The translations under genes were made by a program, and so were the position numbers. Source: Oscillospiraceae bacterium (GTDB lineage: Bacteria > Bacillota > Clostridia > Oscillospirales > Oscillospiraceae). Taken from it: DNA of 58,684 nucleotides. The stretch's first letter is position 1. Each line of letters begins with the position of its first letter. Under the pieces are notes generated by a model. It had not been told where the DNA came from and did no database searches. It saw only the letters and a program-made list of their open reading frames with translations. Positions 7,486 through 15,757 of this stretch are shown here, piece by piece. The DNA is taken from NCBI GenBank assembly GCA_015067615.1, contig SVMD01000015.1, positions 1 through 58,684 of the forward strand, in the 5' to 3' direction.

Positions 7486-8601
7486 ATGAAAATCGGTTGT
7501 CCCAAGGAAATCAAGGCACAGGAGGGCCGTGTGGGCCTGACCCCCGCCGGTGTTGACGCTCTTGTGCGCGCAGGACATACAGTTTATATGGAGAAGGATG
7601 CCGGTGTCAATTCCGGCTTTACCGATGCGGAATATATAGCCGTAGGCGCCGAGATCCTCCACGGCGCGGAGGAAGTGTTCGCCGCTGCGGATATGATCAT
7701 CAAGGTCAAGGAGCCCCTGCTTCCTGAGTATGACCTGTTCAAGGAGGGTCAGATCCTCTTTACCTATCTGCACCTGGCTCCCGATCCCCAGCAGACCCAG
7801 GCCCTTCTGGAAAAGAAGGTCATCGGCATTGCCTACGAGACCGTTCAGCCCGCTGACAACTCCCTGCCCCTGCTGGCTCCCATGAGTGAGGTGGCAGGCC
7901 GCCTGTCCATCCAGAACGGCGCAAAGCTCTTAGAGTCCAGCTACGGCGGCCGCGGCGTCCTGCTGGGCGGCGTAACCGGCGTGGAGCGTGCCAATGTTGT
8001 CATTGTCGGCGGCGGCAATGTGGGCCTGAACGCTGCCAAGATGGCTGTTGGTCTGGGCGCCAATGTGACCATCATCGACCTGAATGCCAAGCGTCTTGCT
8101 TATCTGGACGATATCTTCGGCGGCCGGGTCCAGACCCTGCTGAGCAATCCTTTCAACATCGCCAAGGCCGTGGAGAATGCGGATCTGGTGGTTGGCTGTG
8201 TGCTGATCCCCGGCGCCAAGGCTCCCAAGCTGGTTACAGAGGAAATGGTCATGAAGATGAAGCCCGGTTCCGTGCTGGTGGATGTGGCCATTGACCAGGG
8301 CGGCTCCATCGAGACCATCGATCGGATCACCACCCACTCCAATCCCTACTTCATCAAGCACGGCGTGCTGCATTACAGCGTTGCCAATATGCCCGGTGCC
8401 GTTCCCAGAACCTCCACCCTTGCCCTTACCGGTGCCACACTGCCCTACGCCCTGAAGATCGCCAATCTGGGCGCTGAGGCCGCCTGTAAGGCCGATCCCG
8501 CTTTGATGAAGGGCCTGAACGTCTACAAGGGCCATGTGACCTACAAGGCCGTTGCCGATGACCAGGGCCTCCCCTATGTGGATCCCACCACGCTGTTCTG
8601 A
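7486..8601 (+). CDS. ald: Alanine dehydrogenase
   Basis: A 371-residue NAD-dependent enzyme interconverting L-alanine with pyruvate and ammonia, the normal length for the family. The start [10 protein letters not shown] and RVGLTP are canonical. Catalytic Lys 75 (KVKEP) and His 96 (YLHLAPD) are present, and the Rossmann motif VGGGNVG is near 175. The start is fixed by AAGGAG 9 nt upstream. In anaerobic clostridia the enzyme can serve alanine fermentation or nitrogen balance, and in spore formers it is often linked to sporulation energy supply. It stands alone, with its own promoter and terminator. Confidence 0.96.
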   Translation: MKIGCPKEIKAQEGRVGLTPAGVDALVRAGHTVYMEKDAGVNSGFTDAEYIAVGAEILHGAEEVFAAADMIIKVKEPLLPEYDLFKEGQILFTYLHLAPDPQQTQALLEKKVIGIAYETVQPADNSLPLLAPMSEVAGRLSIQNGAKLLESSYGGRGVLLGGVTGVERANVVIVGGGNVGLNAAKMAVGLGANVTIIDLNAKRLAYLDDIFGGRVQTLLSNPFNIAKAVENADLVVGCVLIPGAKAPKLVTEEMVMKMKPGSVLVDVAIDQGGSIETIDRITTHSNPYFIKHGVLHYSVANMPGAVPRTSTLALTGATLPYALKIANLGAEAACKADPALMKGLNVYKGHVTYKAVADDQGLPYVDPTTLF

Positions 8602-8639
8602 TTCCCTTCAGCCCCGCTTCTGAAAGAATCATATAGCTC

Positions 8640-8671
8640 AGTCCCCATCCCGAAAGGGATGGGGACTTTTT
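8640..8671 (+). terminator. Terminator after ald
   Basis: A 12-bp stem AGTCCCCATCCC with complement, loop GAAA, then T-run. Confidence 0.92.
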
Positions 8672-8824
8672 GATGCACATTTTTATGCAACTTTTGCCCT
8701 TTTCTATGCGGTTTGTGAAAAGACATTTCTCAAAGGTAGCGTTGGGAAACAAAAGGCAGGTGAGCGAAAGGAAGATGTATCAAGAGGAACGGGCCATTCA
8801 TCGTGACAGCAGGGGAGAGGAAGT

Positions 8825-9352
8825 ATGACACCGGAAAGGAAACAGCGCCTGCTTGCATTCGTTGCGGACGATGCAGGCAGGTATTACTATGACGGCCCCA
8901 TAGATGGGCTGTGGGGCCCAAAATCCCAGGCAGCGGAACAGCGGTTTCTCAGGGATTTTCTGGGCGAGGAACAACCGGAGGCGCTCTGGACAGGGATCCG
9001 GCATTTCAGACGGGAGGAATTTGGCTGCAGGTGCGATGGAAAATGCGGCGGCTTCCCAGTGGAGCCGGATGGGGAACTGGTAAAGATCTTGGATGATATC
9101 CGGGAGGAATTGGGTCAGCCCATCTTGATCAACAGTGCCATCCGGTGCCCGGAACACAATTCAGCCGTGGGTGGTGTGAAGAGCAGCCAGCACCTTTTGG
9201 GGAAAGCCGCGGATATTCACGCGCCGGGGATTAGCCCCGAAAGGCTGGCGGTGATGGCGGAAAAGTATCTGACTGGAAGAGGCGGTATCGGCGTATACGA
9301 CACCTTTGTCCACATCGATGTCCGCACTACGAAGGCCAGATGGAGGGGGTGA
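8825..9352 (+). CDS. M15-family D-Ala-D-Ala carboxypeptidase (phage endolysin-like)
   Basis: A 175-residue peptidase of the M15 type that cleaves peptidoglycan stem peptides. The zinc motif S-x-H-x2-G-x-A-x-D appears as SQHLLGKAAD (His 123, Asp 130), and HID near 163-165 supplies the last ligand. The N-terminal 60 residues (YYYDGPIDGLWGPKSQAA) look like a short peptidoglycan-binding repeat. There is no signal peptide, so export would need a holin, consistent with the two small hydrophobic proteins that follow. The three genes read like a phage lysis cassette without other phage genes in the window. Ribosome site GGGAGAGG. Confidence 0.82.
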   Translation: MTPERKQRLLAFVADDAGRYYYDGPIDGLWGPKSQAAEQRFLRDFLGEEQPEALWTGIRHFRREEFGCRCDGKCGGFPVEPDGELVKILDDIREELGQPILINSAIRCPEHNSAVGGVKSSQHLLGKAADIHAPGISPERLAVMAEKYLTGRGGIGVYDTFVHIDVRTTKARWRG

Positions 9353-9360
9353 ATGGTGAA

Positions 9361-9726
9361 ATGGGACAGGATAACTTAACAGGTCCGGAGATTGCGGCTG
9401 TCTGGATCGGGTCTCTTCTGGCCCTGGCGGGTTTTATCAACACCCTGGGCGCCGCCTGGGAAAAGCTGCATAAGGCCATTGGCGCGGCGAAAGCGCCGGA
9501 CAGGGAGCAGGACGCAAGGATCACCGCCCTGGAACAGGATATGCAGAATGTAAAAAGTATGCTGGGAAATGACAAGCAGGCGCTGAATAAGATCAATGAC
9601 GGCCTCTGTGTGAGCTTTCAGGCCCAGCTGGCGCTGATCGACAATGCACTGAACGGCAACAACGTAGAACAGATGCAGCGGGCAAGGGATGCCCTCCATG
9701 CGCATCTGACCAACCCCAATAAATGA
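9361..9726 (+). CDS. Small phage-like protein with one membrane segment and coiled coil
   Basis: 121 residues. An N-terminal hydrophobic segment (IAAVWIGSLLALAGFIN, about 9-25) is followed by a helical, charged region with heptad-like spacing (ARITALEQDMQNVKSML). Such proteins often sit next to endolysins in prophages of clostridia. The exact family is not recognised, and a holin-associated or membrane scaffold role is inferred only from position. The ATG at 9361 is preferred over 9340 because the GGAGGGGG site lies between them. Confidence 0.65.
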   Translation: MGQDNLTGPEIAAVWIGSLLALAGFINTLGAAWEKLHKAIGAAKAPDREQDARITALEQDMQNVKSMLGNDKQALNKINDGLCVSFQAQLALIDNALNGNNVEQMQRARDALHAHLTNPNK

Positions 9727-9739
9727 GGAGGAAGATATC

Positions 9740-9937
9740 ATGAAGGAGACCATCATTCGAAAGCTGACCAGCCGGAAGCTGTGGCTGGCTGTCAGCGAGT
9801 TTGTTTCCATGCTGATCATCGCCCTGGGCTATGCGGAGAATGCCGCTACTCAGGTTGCGGCATTGATCATGGGCGGCGCAGGTGTCATCGCCTATATTGT
9901 GGGCGAGGGCCTTGCTGACGCGGGAAATGCCGGGTAA
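9740..9937 (+). CDS. Small holin-like membrane protein
   Basis: 65 residues with a basic N-terminus and two predicted membrane helices (about 15-31 and 35-58), the form of small phage holins that let endolysin reach the wall. A clear GAGGAGG site lies upstream. It ends the three-gene lysis-like cassette, followed by a terminator. Identity as a holin is inferred from size, topology and neighbours. Confidence 0.65.
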   Translation: MKETIIRKLTSRKLWLAVSEFVSMLIIALGYAENAATQVAALIMGGAGVIAYIVGEGLADAGNAG

Positions 9938-10015
9938 GCAAATTACCGCACCGGCTTGTGAACAGTGCCGGACTGAACGGAAGTTATTAAGCCGTCGCGG
10001 GAAAGAATAAGGATT

Positions 10016-10057
10016 AAGCGGAGTGGCGCAGCGTTAGCTGTACCACTCCGCTTTTTT
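10016..10057 (+). terminator. Terminator after the lysis-like cassette
   Basis: An 11-bp stem AAGCGGAGTGG with CCACTCCGCTT, inner small hairpin, then TTTTTT. Confidence 0.88.
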
Positions 10058-10090
10058 GTGTACTAACAAATTTGACGTCAAGCGCCGTGT

Positions 10091-11302
10091 TTATGGATGC
10101 GCCAGGGGAAGCTGAACCAGGAAGGTATTATAGCCATCCTTGCTTTCTGCCCAGATTTTCCCTTTATGGGCCTCCACCACGGACTGGGCAATGGACAATC
10201 CCAGGCCATAACTGCCATCCATGACGCGGGCCTTATCCGCCCGATAGAAGCGCTTGAAGATGTTTTTCAGATCCTCTTTGGCGATGGGATCTCCGGGACT
10301 GGAAACGGAAAGAACACAGCTGCGTCCGGTTTGTTCCAGGCTTACATTGACCGTACCATTGGGGCTGGAATATTTCATTGCGTTGTCCAGCAGAACATCC
10401 ATTACCTGATACAGATGCTGTGCACTTCCGCTCAACCTGATTCCATCCTGAAGTTTGACCGTGAGTCCCATTCCTTTTTCTTCATACAGAAGCTGAAAGG
10501 ACAACACCGCATCATGGACCAGCTGGCTGAAATCCAGAACCTTAAATTTCATTTTCAACGTTCCGTTGTCCACTCTTGCCATTTCCAGCATATTCTCCAC
10601 AAGGGAACGCATCTGGTAGGTCACGGAGAGAATGTTTTTGGAAAAGGTTTTGCGGTCTGTTTCCGGGGTGTCATCATTACCCAAAAGCTCCGCGTTTGCC
10701 ATGATGACGGAAAGCGGTGTTTTCAGCTCGTGTGACGCATCTGCAACAAATTGCCGCTGCTGATCCCAGGCCTGTTCCACCGGCCTGATGACCCAACGGG
10801 AAAGGAGAATGCTGATTCCCAGAAATGGGATCGATGCGGAGAAGAAAATAAGCAGGCAGGACAGAATCATATTACGCAGCGTAGTGGCTTCCGTAGCGGT
10901 ATCGGAAAACACAATGGTGTATCCCATGGGCGTTTTGTTCTTTAGAAACCGCAGGTTATAGTCATCCAGCTTTCCAATTTCAGATTTACTGGACAGTGCC
11001 GCGTTGGCGATATCCAGAATATAGTCCTGATCGGAAAGATCAAAGTAACCGCCGCCTGTTCCAAGCAGCTGCCCATGGCGACTGATCTGAACGGTGAAGA
11101 AGGGCAGTCTGACTCTGTCTGCGTCCTTGCCCAGATTGCCTTTCTGAAAAGGGCTGGAAGCGATGGAGCGCATCATGCTGATGCTTTGATTTTGCATGCT
11201 CTGAGCTGTGAAATGGATCACGACGCCAAGGATAATTCCCAGCATCAGCATGATGATTGCCATGATCACGCAGACAAATTTGATCCGCAGTTTTCTGATC
11301 AA
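10091..11302 (-). CDS. Sensor histidine kinase
   Basis: A 403-residue membrane kinase. Two membrane helices (about 8-31 and 147-168) flank an extracellular sensor region. The H-box DASHELKTPL has phospho-acceptor His 191, the N-box LLDNAMKY is at about 305-311, and the G2 box GLGLS is near 366-370. The G1 region reads SSPGDPI instead of DxGxG, a substitution I know from other Firmicute kinases. It is transcribed with its response regulator, whose stop overlaps its start (ATGA). The pair is divergent from the efflux operon, so it probably senses a membrane-active compound and controls that operon (inference). Confidence 0.92.
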   Translation of the reverse strand: MIRKLRIKFVCVIMAIIMLMLGIILGVVIHFTAQSMQNQSISMMRSIASSPFQKGNLGKDADRVRLPFFTVQISRHGQLLGTGGGYFDLSDQDYILDIANAALSSKSEIGKLDDYNLRFLKNKTPMGYTIVFSDTATEATTLRNMILSCLLIFFSASIPFLGISILLSRWVIRPVEQAWDQQRQFVADASHELKTPLSVIMANAELLGNDDTPETDRKTFSKNILSVTYQMRSLVENMLEMARVDNGTLKMKFKVLDFSQLVHDAVLSFQLLYEEKGMGLTVKLQDGIRLSGSAQHLYQVMDVLLDNAMKYSSPNGTVNVSLEQTGRSCVLSVSSPGDPIAKEDLKNIFKRFYRADKARVMDGSYGLGLSIAQSVVEAHKGKIWAESKDGYNTFLVQLPLAHP

Positions 11303-11973
11303 TCTTCGATCACCTCCAGATGATAGCCCAGACCCCGGATGGAGGCAATTCGGACATTGGATTCAATACTGCTGAGCTTCTTTCGCAGGATCGCCACATA
11401 GACCTCCACATGGTTCTCCACCGCATTGGATTCCAGACCCCAGATGTGAGAAAGAATGGCGGATTTGGATAGGTTTCGCTTACCGGACTGGAACAGCAGA
11501 CGCATCACATCGAACTCCTTAGCGGAAAGACGAACGGTTCTTCCATCGCTGAGCAGGGTGCTGGTGCCAAGATCCAGTGTCGTGTTACCGAACACCATCT
11601 CGTTGACCTGTCCTGCCTGACGGCGCAGCAGTGCATTGATACTGGCCAGCAGCTCACCGGAGTCAAAGGGCTTGGTCAGATAATAGTCGGCACCGGCATT
11701 GAGTCCGGCAATTCGGTCCTGTACATCGCTTCTGGCGGTCAGCATCAGAATGGGGGTATTGCAGCGTGCTCTGCGAACCTGCCTGGCCACCTCGAAACCA
11801 TCCATTTTGGGCATCATCACATCTAAGATTAGCAGATCGTAGATCCCCAGCTCCGCGTATTCTTTTCCGGATTCTCCGTCATAGACACACTCTACCTGAA
11901 AACCTTTGCGTTCCAGCATGGATCTGATGGAATCACAGAGCATTCTTTCATCTTCGATAACTAAGATTTTCAT
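11299..11973 (-). CDS. OmpR/PhoB-family response regulator
   Basis: 224 residues. The receiver domain has acidic pocket residues ED (7-8), phosphorylation Asp 51 (LLILDVMMPKMDG) and switch Lys 101 (TKPFD). A C-terminal winged helix follows, ending in the typical IRGLGYHLE. It overlaps the kinase gene by 4 nt. The divergent intergenic region upstream contains a 12-bp inverted repeat that could be a regulatory site. Confidence 0.95.
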   Translation of the reverse strand: MKILVIEDERMLCDSIRSMLERKGFQVECVYDGESGKEYAELGIYDLLILDVMMPKMDGFEVARQVRRARCNTPILMLTARSDVQDRIAGLNAGADYYLTKPFDSGELLASINALLRRQAGQVNEMVFGNTTLDLGTSTLLSDGRTVRLSAKEFDVMRLLFQSGKRNLSKSAILSHIWGLESNAVENHVEVYVAILRKKLSSIESNVRIASIRGLGYHLEVIED

Positions 11974-12030
11974 ATGTATTCCTCCGAACGGTACTTTTCT
12001 TATTTATCATACGTTTTTTAGCTTAAGGGA

Positions 12031-12086
12031 AACTGAAGAAGTAAAAGTTCATAGTTCCTTTACAAAAGACAGGGACTTCTTCAGTT
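12031..12086. promoter_or_regulatory. Long inverted repeat in the divergent region between the regulator and the efflux operon
   Basis: AACTGAAGAAGT (12031-12042) and its exact complement ACTTCTTCAGTT (12075-12086) are separated by 32 nt, midway between the two divergent starts. It may be a paired operator or an RNA hairpin. The rest of the 219-bp region shows only an AAAGGAG ribosome site. Confidence 0.5.
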
Positions 12087-12192
12087 GCGGTTAAGACAGC
12101 GGTGCTACCGTAGTAAATGAATTCTGAGGTATCTCTGAAATCTTTGGGCAGCTGGTCATACCGTTCTGTCCCAAAATGCGAAAGGAGTCACT

Positions 12193-13884
12193 ATGAATCA
12201 TAAGAAACATGAGGGAACCGTCACTGACTTAACGGTTTCCAAGGATGAGGCATTATTTGAAGCTCTGGGAAAATCGAAAAAGAAGAAAAAGAAGAAAATT
12301 ATCCGCACGGTCATCACCATTGTCCTGATTCTGGCAATCCTTCTGATATCCGCTGTGAATATCCTGCAGCGCCGGGTAAGGCAGGAATTTGCCCTGGGGG
12401 ATGTGGAGGTGATCTCTTATGAAGTCACCACAGGGACCATCAGCACGGTAGTATCCGGCAGCGGAACACTGCAGAATGTGGATACGGAAACAGTTGCGCT
12501 CCCCAGCGGTGTGGAGTTGAGGGATATCCTTGTCAGCTATGGTGATGCTGTGGAGGAGGGTGCGCTGATCGCCACTGTGGATATGGGTACGGTGTGCAGC
12601 GCAATGTCCGAACTGCAAACGACCATTGAGGATCTGGACGAACAGATCGCCGATGCGGAAGGAGATCAGGTAAGCGCCTATATCAAAGCGGGTGTTTCCG
12701 GCAGAGTGAAGATCCTCTATGCCCAAAAGGATATGGAGGTAGCCGATGTGATGGTTGCCCATGGGGCGTTGGCTGTGATTTCCCTGGACGGCTTCATGGC
12801 CGTGGATATTCAGACCGATGCACTTACTGTCGGGGACGGTGTAACAGTGATCCGGGCAGACGGCAGTGAGATCTCCGGCACGGTGGATTATGCAGCAGGA
12901 GGAACGACTACGGTCCTGGTAACGGATAACGGACCAGAGTATGATGAAGAAGTGACCGTACACACGGAAGAGGGCACCAAACTCGGTTCCGGCAAGCTCT
13001 ATATCCACAATCCCCTTTCCGTTACCGGCTATGCAGGTACCGTAAGCTATGTCAATGCAGCTGAAAACCAGAAAGTATACGCATCCAGTACGCTTTACAC
13101 ACTGACCAACAGGGCATCCAGCGCCAATTATGATGCCCTCCTGAGATCCCGGAAGGAAGCGGAAGAAGCTCTGCTGGAGCTGCTGCGAATTCAGCGAAAC
13201 GGTGGCATTGTCGCGCCCATCTCCGGAAGCATTGCATCTACGGAAGGTACAAGTGAAGAGGAAACCCTGGTTGCAGCCATCTCCCCGGATCAATACATGT
13301 CTGTTACCATCACGGTGGACGAAGGGGACATTCTGTCTTTGGAAATCGGGCAGCAGGGTGCTGTGACAGTCAGCTCCGTCAGTGAGGATGCTTTCTCAGG
13401 AACGGTTACGGAAATTGACAGGACCGGCGCAACCGGTGCCTATAGTGCTGTGATTCTTCTGGAAAAACAATCAGGCATGCTTCCCGGGATGACGGCCTCT
13501 GTGGATGTACGGATCCAGGGTGTGGATGATGCCCTGATCATCCCGGTGGAAGCGCTGAACCGCACCGCCAACGGCGCCTATGTCTATACCAGCTATGACG
13601 AGGAAACCCAGACCTACGGTGGCCGGGTGGACGTGGTTACGGGCATTTCCAACAACAATTATGTGCAGATCAAATCCGGACTGAAGGTGGGTGACACGGT
13701 TTACTACACCGAGGAGCAGAACTTTGGCAACATGTTCGGAAACCGAGACAACATGGGCGGTAATATTCCCGGCGGAATGCCTGACTTCAGCGGAGGCAGC
13801 CGACCCGACATGGGCGGACAGATGCCGGATATGGGTGGTAAGATGCCCGATATGAATGGCAATAACCGGCCCAACGGCGGTTAA
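12193..13884 (+). CDS. MacA-like efflux adaptor (HlyD/RND periplasmic-adaptor family) with Met/Gly-rich tail
   Basis: 563 residues. A lysine-rich cytoplasmic N-terminus and one membrane anchor (about 38-58) precede a lipoyl/beta-barrel adaptor fold (GSGTLQNVDTETVALP..., PGMTASVDVRI, IIPVEAL, VVTGISNNNYVQI). The last 45 or so residues are low complexity, rich in Gly, Met, Asn and Pro, with repeated MPDMGG-type units. It likely links the ABC permease to the wall side, as in MacA/YknX. It is first in a four-gene operon. Start from AAAGGAG 7 nt upstream. Confidence 0.87.
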   Translation: MNHKKHEGTVTDLTVSKDEALFEALGKSKKKKKKKIIRTVITIVLILAILLISAVNILQRRVRQEFALGDVEVISYEVTTGTISTVVSGSGTLQNVDTETVALPSGVELRDILVSYGDAVEEGALIATVDMGTVCSAMSELQTTIEDLDEQIADAEGDQVSAYIKAGVSGRVKILYAQKDMEVADVMVAHGALAVISLDGFMAVDIQTDALTVGDGVTVIRADGSEISGTVDYAAGGTTTVLVTDNGPEYDEEVTVHTEEGTKLGSGKLYIHNPLSVTGYAGTVSYVNAAENQKVYASSTLYTLTNRASSANYDALLRSRKEAEEALLELLRIQRNGGIVAPISGSIASTEGTSEEETLVAAISPDQYMSVTITVDEGDILSLEIGQQGAVTVSSVSEDAFSGTVTEIDRTGATGAYSAVILLEKQSGMLPGMTASVDVRIQGVDDALIIPVEALNRTANGAYVYTSYDEETQTYGGRVDVVTGISNNNYVQIKSGLKVGDTVYYTEEQNFGNMFGNRDNMGGNIPGGMPDFSGGSRPDMGGQMPDMGGKMPDMNGNNRPNGG

Positions 13885-13895
13885 GAGGTGCGCGC

Positions 13896-14567
13896 ATGAT
13901 CGATATTAAAGACTTGTGTAAGGTTTATCTGGTGGGAGAAGAACGGGTAAGGGCGCTGGACCACGCAACACTGCACATCTACCCCCATGAGTTTGTCAGC
14001 ATCATCGGCCCTTCCGGTTCCGGTAAATCCACTTTAATGAACATCATCGGCTGCCTGGATGTTGCCGATGCCGGAACCTATTATCTGGATGGTCTGCCCA
14101 TTGAGGAATACTCCGAAAATCAACTGGCACGAATCCGTAATCAGAAGATCGGCTTTGTGTTTCAGAGCTTCAACCTGATCCCCAAGCTCAGCGCCGAAGA
14201 AAATGTGGAGCTGCCCCTGATCTATCAGAAGGTTCCGAGACCGGAGCGGCAAAAGAGAGTCAAAGCTGCCCTGGAACGGGTAGGCCTTTCCAATCGGGCA
14301 AAGCATCTGCCCACGGAGCTGTCCGGCGGTCAGCAGCAGCGCATTTCCATTGCACGGGCGCTGGTGACGAACCCCAGCCTGATCCTGGCAGACGAGCCCA
14401 CGGGCAATCTGGATTCCAAAACCTCTCAGGAAATCATGGATATCTTCCATGATCTCCATGCCCAGGGTAATACCATTGTCCTGATCACCCATGACAATGA
14501 CGTTGCCAGGCAGGCATCCCGGGCCATCCACATTCTGGACGGACAGATCACGGAGGTGACGCTATGA
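13896..14567 (+). CDS. ABC transporter ATP-binding protein (MacB/LolD type)
   Basis: 223 residues. Walker A GPSGSGKST (about 38-46), Q-loop VFQSFNLIP, signature LSGGQQQRISIARAL (about 142), Walker B LILADEP (about 162) and the switch His in LITHD (about 198). The sequence matches the MacB/LolD/FtsE-like family that powers FtsX-like permeases. Its stop overlaps the permease start by 4 nt. It energises export of a peptide, lipid or drug, the substrate being unknown. Confidence 0.95.
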   Translation: MIDIKDLCKVYLVGEERVRALDHATLHIYPHEFVSIIGPSGSGKSTLMNIIGCLDVADAGTYYLDGLPIEEYSENQLARIRNQKIGFVFQSFNLIPKLSAEENVELPLIYQKVPRPERQKRVKAALERVGLSNRAKHLPTELSGGQQQRISIARALVTNPSLILADEPTGNLDSKTSQEIMDIFHDLHAQGNTIVLITHDNDVARQASRAIHILDGQITEVTL

Positions 14568-15754
14568 TCCTTTCCCTGAAAATGGCCCTTCGTTCCATCA
14601 GCTCCAATAAAATGCGGGCAATGCTGACCATGCTGGGCATTATCATCGGCGTTATGGCCCTGGTGGTGCTGGTAAGCCTTGTAAGCGGTGCCACAACCTC
14701 CGTTACCGATGCGGTAAACGCCCTGGGTAACAGTATGCTCACGGTCACCATTGCAGATGATAAGGGCTGTCCCGTGACGCTGGATACACTGGATGAATGG
14801 ATGGAAGAAGACGAACTCGGCCTCCTTGCGCCGCAGATCAGCGATACGCTGACCGCCTCCGGCAGAGAGGGAAGCGGAAGTGTTACCGTCTACGGTACGA
14901 CTCCTGCCTATTATGATATTCAGGGCTTGCAGCTTGCCATGGGCCGCTGGCTGAAAAGGACCGACATTGATAATCACAGCTATGTCTGCGTCATCAATGA
15001 AACCGCTGCGGAGGAACTGATCGGCTATGTGGACTGTGTGGGCGAAGCCGTTACCATCAACGCGGTGAAGTATACCATTGCCGGTGTTTTGAGTGACGAT
15101 GAGGATTCCCTGACCGCGGCGTTTTCCTCCGGCAGTATGGTGGCGTATGTTCCCTATACCTCTCTTGTCCGGCTTTCTGCCACGGCACTGTCAGAAGTCA
15201 CGACCTTCTATGTAAGCGCCCCGGAGGGCAGCACTGTGGAATTGACGGAAGCAGCAATGACAGAGATCCTGATGGACCGTTTCGATGATGACGAGGATGC
15301 CTTTGAGGTAACCTCCCAGGATGTTCTGGAGGATACCATGAGCTCCATTACCTCCATTCTGACCATCCTCCTGGGCGGCATTGCTGCCATCTCCCTGGTG
15401 GTGGGCGGCATCGGCATTATGAATATCATGCTGGTGACGGTTACGGAGCGGACCAGGGAAATCGGTATCCGAAAAGCCATCGGCGCCAGCCGGGGCACCA
15501 TTCTGCTCCAGTTTCTGATGGAGGCGGTGGTGCTTTGCATGATGGGCTGCGGCCTGGGTATTTTCCTGAGCTGGTCCATATTGCAGATCGTCAACACAGT
15601 GGTGGTCAGTCTGAATATGGTGTTCCGTCTGAATGGCGGTGTTGTATTGATCGCTGTGGGCTTCTGCTTTGTGATCGGTGTGGTGTTCGGACTGTACCCA
15701 GCCAACAAAGCGGCCAAAATGAAACCCATTGACGCACTGCATTACGGAGGTTGA
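14564..15754 (+). CDS. ABC transporter permease, MacB/FtsX family
   Basis: 396 residues. One N-terminal membrane helix (about 20-43), a large extracellular MacB-type domain (about 45-265), then three C-terminal helices with the family motif GGIGIMNIMLVTVTERTREI (about 283-302). It transports no substrate through the membrane in the classical way but works by mechanotransmission in MacB relatives. The four-nt overlap with the ATPase indicates translational coupling. A ribosome-site-containing 3-nt gap leads to the second adaptor. Confidence 0.94.
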   Translation: MILSLKMALRSISSNKMRAMLTMLGIIIGVMALVVLVSLVSGATTSVTDAVNALGNSMLTVTIADDKGCPVTLDTLDEWMEEDELGLLAPQISDTLTASGREGSGSVTVYGTTPAYYDIQGLQLAMGRWLKRTDIDNHSYVCVINETAAEELIGYVDCVGEAVTINAVKYTIAGVLSDDEDSLTAAFSSGSMVAYVPYTSLVRLSATALSEVTTFYVSAPEGSTVELTEAAMTEILMDRFDDDEDAFEVTSQDVLEDTMSSITSILTILLGGIAAISLVVGGIGIMNIMLVTVTERTREIGIRKAIGASRGTILLQFLMEAVVLCMMGCGLGIFLSWSILQIVNTVVVSLNMVFRLNGGVVLIAVGFCFVIGVVFGLYPANKAAKMKPIDALHYGG

Positions 15755-15757
15755 CCC

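Noticed and set aside
8774..8828. 17-codon frame ending in the start of the M15 gene (ATGA overlap)
   Set aside because: It has AAAGGAAG close upstream, but the length and lack of any comparison make it too weak to call.
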